Source: Isoetes engelmannii
Taxonomy: Eukaryota > Streptophyta > Lycopodiopsida > Isoetales > Isoetaceae
Assembly: GCA_011763485.2 (NCBI GenBank)
Contig: JAANSK020265161.1
Location: 1-21,801 of the forward strand
Direction: 5' to 3'
DNA length: 21,801 nt
Made by a program: the position numbers and the translations under genes. Positions 17,761 through 21,801 of the stretch are shown in pieces. Every line of letters begins with the position of its first letter. Position 1 is the first letter of the stretch. The notes beneath the pieces are model-generated. The model was not told the DNA's origin. It searched no databases and saw nothing but the letters and a program-made list of their open reading frames with translations.

Positions 17761-20700
17761 ATGGACTTCAAAAACATAGGGGAGAAACTATTCCAGACGG
17801 TGACGAGATCTCGAAGTTTTCTCTCGTCTTCAGACAGACCTGAGGTTCTGATTCCAACTGTTTCTTTTCAAAATTATAGTAGAAGATAAATTTAGCATGG
17901 TTTAAATTCAGGAATAGATGCATAACCTAAACTAATTAAAGGTTTACCAATTGTGTGTCTGTAATCCCTGGAAGATCTGTCTTTGTAATTTTGCATCTAA
18001 CTTTCCAACACATGCATGCCCTAGCTGCTTGAATGCTTTACGCTGGAGTCTAGCAAAATGTTTTGGAGCGAAATCGTAAACCTGTACTAAGCTCTTCCAA
18101 AACCACATCTTTGAGGGGTAGTATATGGACCAAAAAGTTCACATGCTGAAGGCCATCATTGTGTGTGTATGTGTGGATGGCTACATAAGCTGAATGGTTG
18201 TGTTGAAAGATGAAAATTCAATCCTAGTAATCATCTTAGGCATCTTGTATAGTAGCTATTTATCTAAATGGTTGTTGTTTCTTTATTGATCTGGACGCAG
18301 CATAATTTCGTTATATTGGCTGAGGTTAATGTCCTTTTTCCTGTAGTTGATAGATGAGTAATTCTTTTAACTACCTTCTTCAGTATACAATAGGGCCTTT
18401 TCTAAAAATATTCTTGAATCTTTTTTCAGTATTCTAAGTACCTGTTTAATGTGAATTTAGGTTCCCGCACGTGCTGCCGCTGCGGCGGCAGTTGCCAGGA
18501 CTATTTCACTACTACCTCCTCATCAGAGAATCTCCATAGCTGCTTTACCTGGTGAAACAGCATCTGTCTATGGTGGAACGTCACAAGGAGGAAAGGCAGA
18601 GCCACTGGAGGAGGAGTTCTTTGAGAAGGTATTGAATTAATGTAGTGGCTGATACCATTGGTCCTTGTCTCAAGATGTGTGTCACTAAGTATATGAGTCT
18701 ACACGTTTTCTGGTTTTACAGTCACATTTTAAAGCTTCATATTGGTAACTATTGCGTTGAATATCTTCTTGTAATAAAGGGAACAGAAACAGGAACAGAC
18801 AACCATAAAGCTAATTTGATTTTGAGAAGCACTTCATATAAACGTACCCAGCACGAGTTTGTATTTTTGTAGTAGCGTAGCTTAGTAATTTTTACAATAT
18901 GAACATTGGCCTTTTGTGGCTTTTAGAGTAAGATTATGCAATGCGTGTGAGCTGGCATCTTCGCTGATTCCTTATCCAATTCTAACGCACCAGTTAGTGA
19001 ATAAGATGTACATAAATTAGTCTTATGGCTGTTGCTGCCCCAAGGAACTGTACTTGTTGGGGTCATTCTAAAGTTCTTATTTTTCTTCATTTATATTTGA
19101 GAAAATCATTTGTTGTTATGGTCAGGATTTTGACCCAGTAGGGCACATGCTTGAGCACATCCGTGAAAATGGTACAACACAAACGTTTTTTGACGATCAA
19201 GTAAGTTGTTGCATGTAAAATGATTTATGTCTATCTTTTTATCATGTATAATTAGGATAGCATTTTCTCCTATATTCATATAGTTATTTGTGTTATATCC
19301 ACCTGGATTTGGTTGTGGACATACTCTTATTTAATATTTCTAAATAGAAGTCATATAGTGCTAGACCTTTGGGCAGATATGGCTTGGGAAAAAGTCCACT
19401 TTTACAGGGGCAGAATATTGAAACAATGTTAGTGCTTTGGCTGGCAGCATTGCCAAAATGTTCCCAACTGTCATAAATTATGTAATGCACCATAGCCAAC
19501 ATAGATTGCCCCATAATGCTCTGTGTTCCACGCGATTATCTGAGATGACCTTGAACTTGGACAATATTGAGCAAGTTTGTCGCCGCTACTTATCTGTAAA
19601 TGACGCATGAACCAATTGTTGCATTTCTTATTCAGTTGAAATCATGCACTGCCAATATTTTCTTGCAAGTTTCTGTAGTTTGTTGAACAGAACTATTTCT
19701 GTTTTTCACAAAGAAAGTACTGAGCACTTCAAATTTCTCAGTGTAACATAGTGTTATGTATAAATGGTTTCTAAGATGCAGTACATTATCAGGTCTCCCA
19801 GAGATTGTTGCAGCTCGATGCAATAACAGAGCAGCTCTCACGGCAGGTTATGGAACATCACGAGGAAATGGGTGAGTGCAACAAGCTGTTATTTATAATG
19901 GATCAATACCTGAGTATTACAAACATTTCTATTTTGCGATTTAGAAAGACCCCTTTATCCTTTATTATAAAATCATTAGACATCCAACATTTTATATAGA
20001 CAGTCTTCTTCTGACTTTGTAATGATACAAGGAAACAAATTGTACTTTCTATCTTAGTGAAGGGCATGCAACTTGTGATGGAGCTAGAGAAGGACCTTCA
20101 GGTGACAACAATTATATGCAAGGTAGACTTTGTCTGGCTGCGTGTTTGGACTTCTTTTGTATGTGTGCTGGTGCTGATAAAAGTTCACTGTGCAGAATGG
20201 GCGCAGACATTTATCCTTAGCAATGCATGAAGTTAGACAAGACTTGCTGGTCACTGCCAATGTGAAGAAAAAGCAGGCCTTGTTGGTAATTTCTTTTGCA
20301 TAATTGTTGGTCTTCTTTTGATGCAACAGTCGCTGAGGAATAATTACCACAACAAGAAAGATGGAAACAAAATTTGAGGAAGATCTTTATTTGGAGGTTA
20401 ATATCACATAATTAAAGGGCCGTTAGGTTGGCAAAAAAGGCTTCCATGCAAGAGTTACCTACCCAATGTCCTGGTTTGATTTGGTTCGGCCCCTACTTTT
20501 AGACTGGATGGCCCCAGAGAAAAAAATCTATATATATTGCATGCGTTGCTTTTTTAATATCACTTTTGAAGGTCTCATTCACTGTGTATGCTCGTTGTGC
20601 AATGGGAGAGCAAAAAAGGCATCTCATCAGCTGAGACAGCTGGAAATAGGAGATTTACTAGTCTCAAAAAATGTGAAGATGATTTAGGGAATGTTGAACC

Positions 20701-21795
20701 AGAAGAGCTCTTTGCATGTAAAGCATCCTAGGGATGTGCAGTAGGGTTATGGGTTTATGAACAGGTCCAAACAGGGAAAGGAAATCAAAGTTTGTTATCA
20801 CCGGCAGTCTCAAATCATTAAAAGCTTTCCTTTTCCAGGATTAAAATTTGTGCTGGATGATGGGCTTAAAAGACCAACTATGCTGATACATATATTTATA
20901 TCCACGCTTAGAAAGAATTCTATTTTCCTCTTTCTAAATAATTGGCTCCTCCTCCTCCTCCTCCTCCTCCTCCTCCTCCTCCTCCTCCTCCTCCGGGGTC
21001 TTTAAAGAATAGTTTAGTTAAAAATGTTATTTGCTTTCTGACACATGAGGAGAATGACTTTATTGAACTTTCATCGTTCTTAAAATCTGGATCTTGGGAC
21101 ATGTACTAGTTGTTTTGAACATACTTATTAGCTTATGAACTTGGATGCATCTGTGATAGGTCTCCCATATTGCATATTGTTGTTCACTTCTGCTCATTTG
21201 TGTACATATAGGATATGCTACCAATTTTTGAGCGAATACAACATGCTAGCGACATCAAATCTCAGCTTGAAAAAACTGTTGACGATGGCAGTTATGCCAA
21301 GGTGCAACTTCTTTCTATTACTGCTTTGTGCATGTTTTGCATGGTTGTGATAGGAATTATCCTTTATGTGTTCTTATGTTCAGGCATTACGAATGTGCTC
21401 AGAGTGCTTACAATCACTAGAGGAATGCTCGGAACTTTTAGCTGTCCAGGACATGAACCAGAGCATTGAGGCAAGTTGATGTTATGATGAATTTTGAACA
21501 TGTTTTTCTGGGCAGGTCATGCAGTCTTGTGCCATATACCATCATCCTTATTGGGAGCTTGACTGCTTAGTGATAATCTTTTTTGCTTCATAAAGCTGGG
21601 ATGGTCAAAGGAAAATATTTCCGATGCTCATTGCTTACAGCATCTTTTATTGGTCCACGTGAAACATCATAGCATTCTCAAGTTAAGAAGAGGTTGGTAT
21701 ATGTTTTGCAGGAATGGCTTCACAAAACCATACTCAAAGTTGATGCAGTTCTTCTTGATGTGTGCCACAAATTCGATGTTGAAAGATATGTTACT
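17761..21795 (+). CDS. VPS50: VPS50 / syndetin, EARP tethering complex subunit; N-terminal nine exons, 3' end beyond window
   Basis: VPS50 replaces VPS54 beside VPS51-53 in the EARP complex that tethers carriers in endosomal recycling. Exons read from the sequence: 17761-17844, 18461-18628, 19126-19200, 19793-19871, 20058-20122, 20196-20285, 21212-21301, 21384-21470, 21712-21795, followed by a GTAAGT donor. They join into 274 open codons. Exon 1 reads GEKLFQTVTRSRSF and SSSDRPE; exon 2 starts VPARAAAAAAVARTISLLPP; later come DFDPVGHMLEH, VMEHHEEMVKGMQLV, NGRRHLSLAMHEV, KKKQALLDMLPIFERIQHA, QSLEECSELLAVQDM and EWLHKTILKVDAVLLDVC. Residues about 100-200 are helical and coiled-coil-like. These phrases, in this order, mark plant VPS50. 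ATG 17761 follows an in-frame TAG at 17746-17748. Introns are GT-AG except intron 8 (GC-AG). The rest of the protein is off the right edge. Confidence 0.92.
20946..20994 (+). repeat. CTC trinucleotide microsatellite in VPS50 intron 6
   Basis: About 16 perfect CTC units lie inside the 926-bp intron 20286-21211, the longest intron of the gene here. The run is pure, so it is probably young and length-variable. Confidence 0.97.
21471..21711 (+). other. GC-AG intron (VPS50 intron 8)
   Basis: The donor reads GAG then GCAAGT and the acceptor TTTTGCAG then GAA. Reading through the donor gives a stop after two codons (GCA AGT TGA). Splicing here joins SIE to EWLHKT in frame, matching the family. GC donors with an otherwise strong consensus are the usual minor class recognised by the U2 spliceosome. 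Confidence 0.85.
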
Positions 21796-21801
21796 GTAAG
21801 T

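Noticed and set aside
18430-18460. Alternative upstream acceptor for VPS50 exon 2
   Set aside because: Using the AG at 18428-18429 puts stop codons in frame with the conserved VPARAAAA segment.
20920-21102. Minus-strand frame with a polyglycine run
   Set aside because: It is the complement of the CTC microsatellite in an intron.

Overview
The window looks like nuclear DNA from a land plant. It has two plant-type genes with GT-AG introns, a plant LINE whose first ORF carries a DUF4283-type domain, a Ty1/copia fragment, and long AT-rich spacers full of short duplications. The VPS50 gene differs visibly from the seed-plant version I remember, so a fern, lycophyte or bryophyte is possible. This placement is weak.

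Layout: (1) 39-4312 is a decayed LINE on the + strand: ORF1, a repeat-bearing spacer, then an endonuclease and the start of a reverse transcriptase. It is cut off before the catalytic RT core. (2) 4407-5165 is a roughly 760-bp purine-rich tract. (3) 5166-13437 is mostly gene-poor AT-rich sequence. It holds a decayed single-frame ORF (6289-6975), faint exon-like pieces on the minus strand, several direct repeats, a promoter-like patch near 12.2 kb and candidate regulatory motifs before the next gene. (4) 13438-13821 is an intact gene for the Sm-like NatC subunit NAA38. (5) 14194-15944 is a cluster of local duplications overlapping a broken minus-strand copia gag-protease-integrase fragment. (6) 15947-16555 is a foldback element with nested inverted repeats and a perfect 43-bp-arm palindrome. 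(7) 17761-21795 is the first nine coding exons (274 codons, all open) of a VPS50/syndetin gene running off the right edge. It has one GC-AG intron.

The two intact genes act in unrelated pathways: co-translational N-terminal acetylation (NAA38) and endosomal recycling tethering (VPS50). Nothing suggests that they are co-regulated. I found no clearly new biological system. The most unusual structures are the foldback element with its palindrome, the duplication cluster beside it, and the purine tract replacing the 3' half of the LINE.
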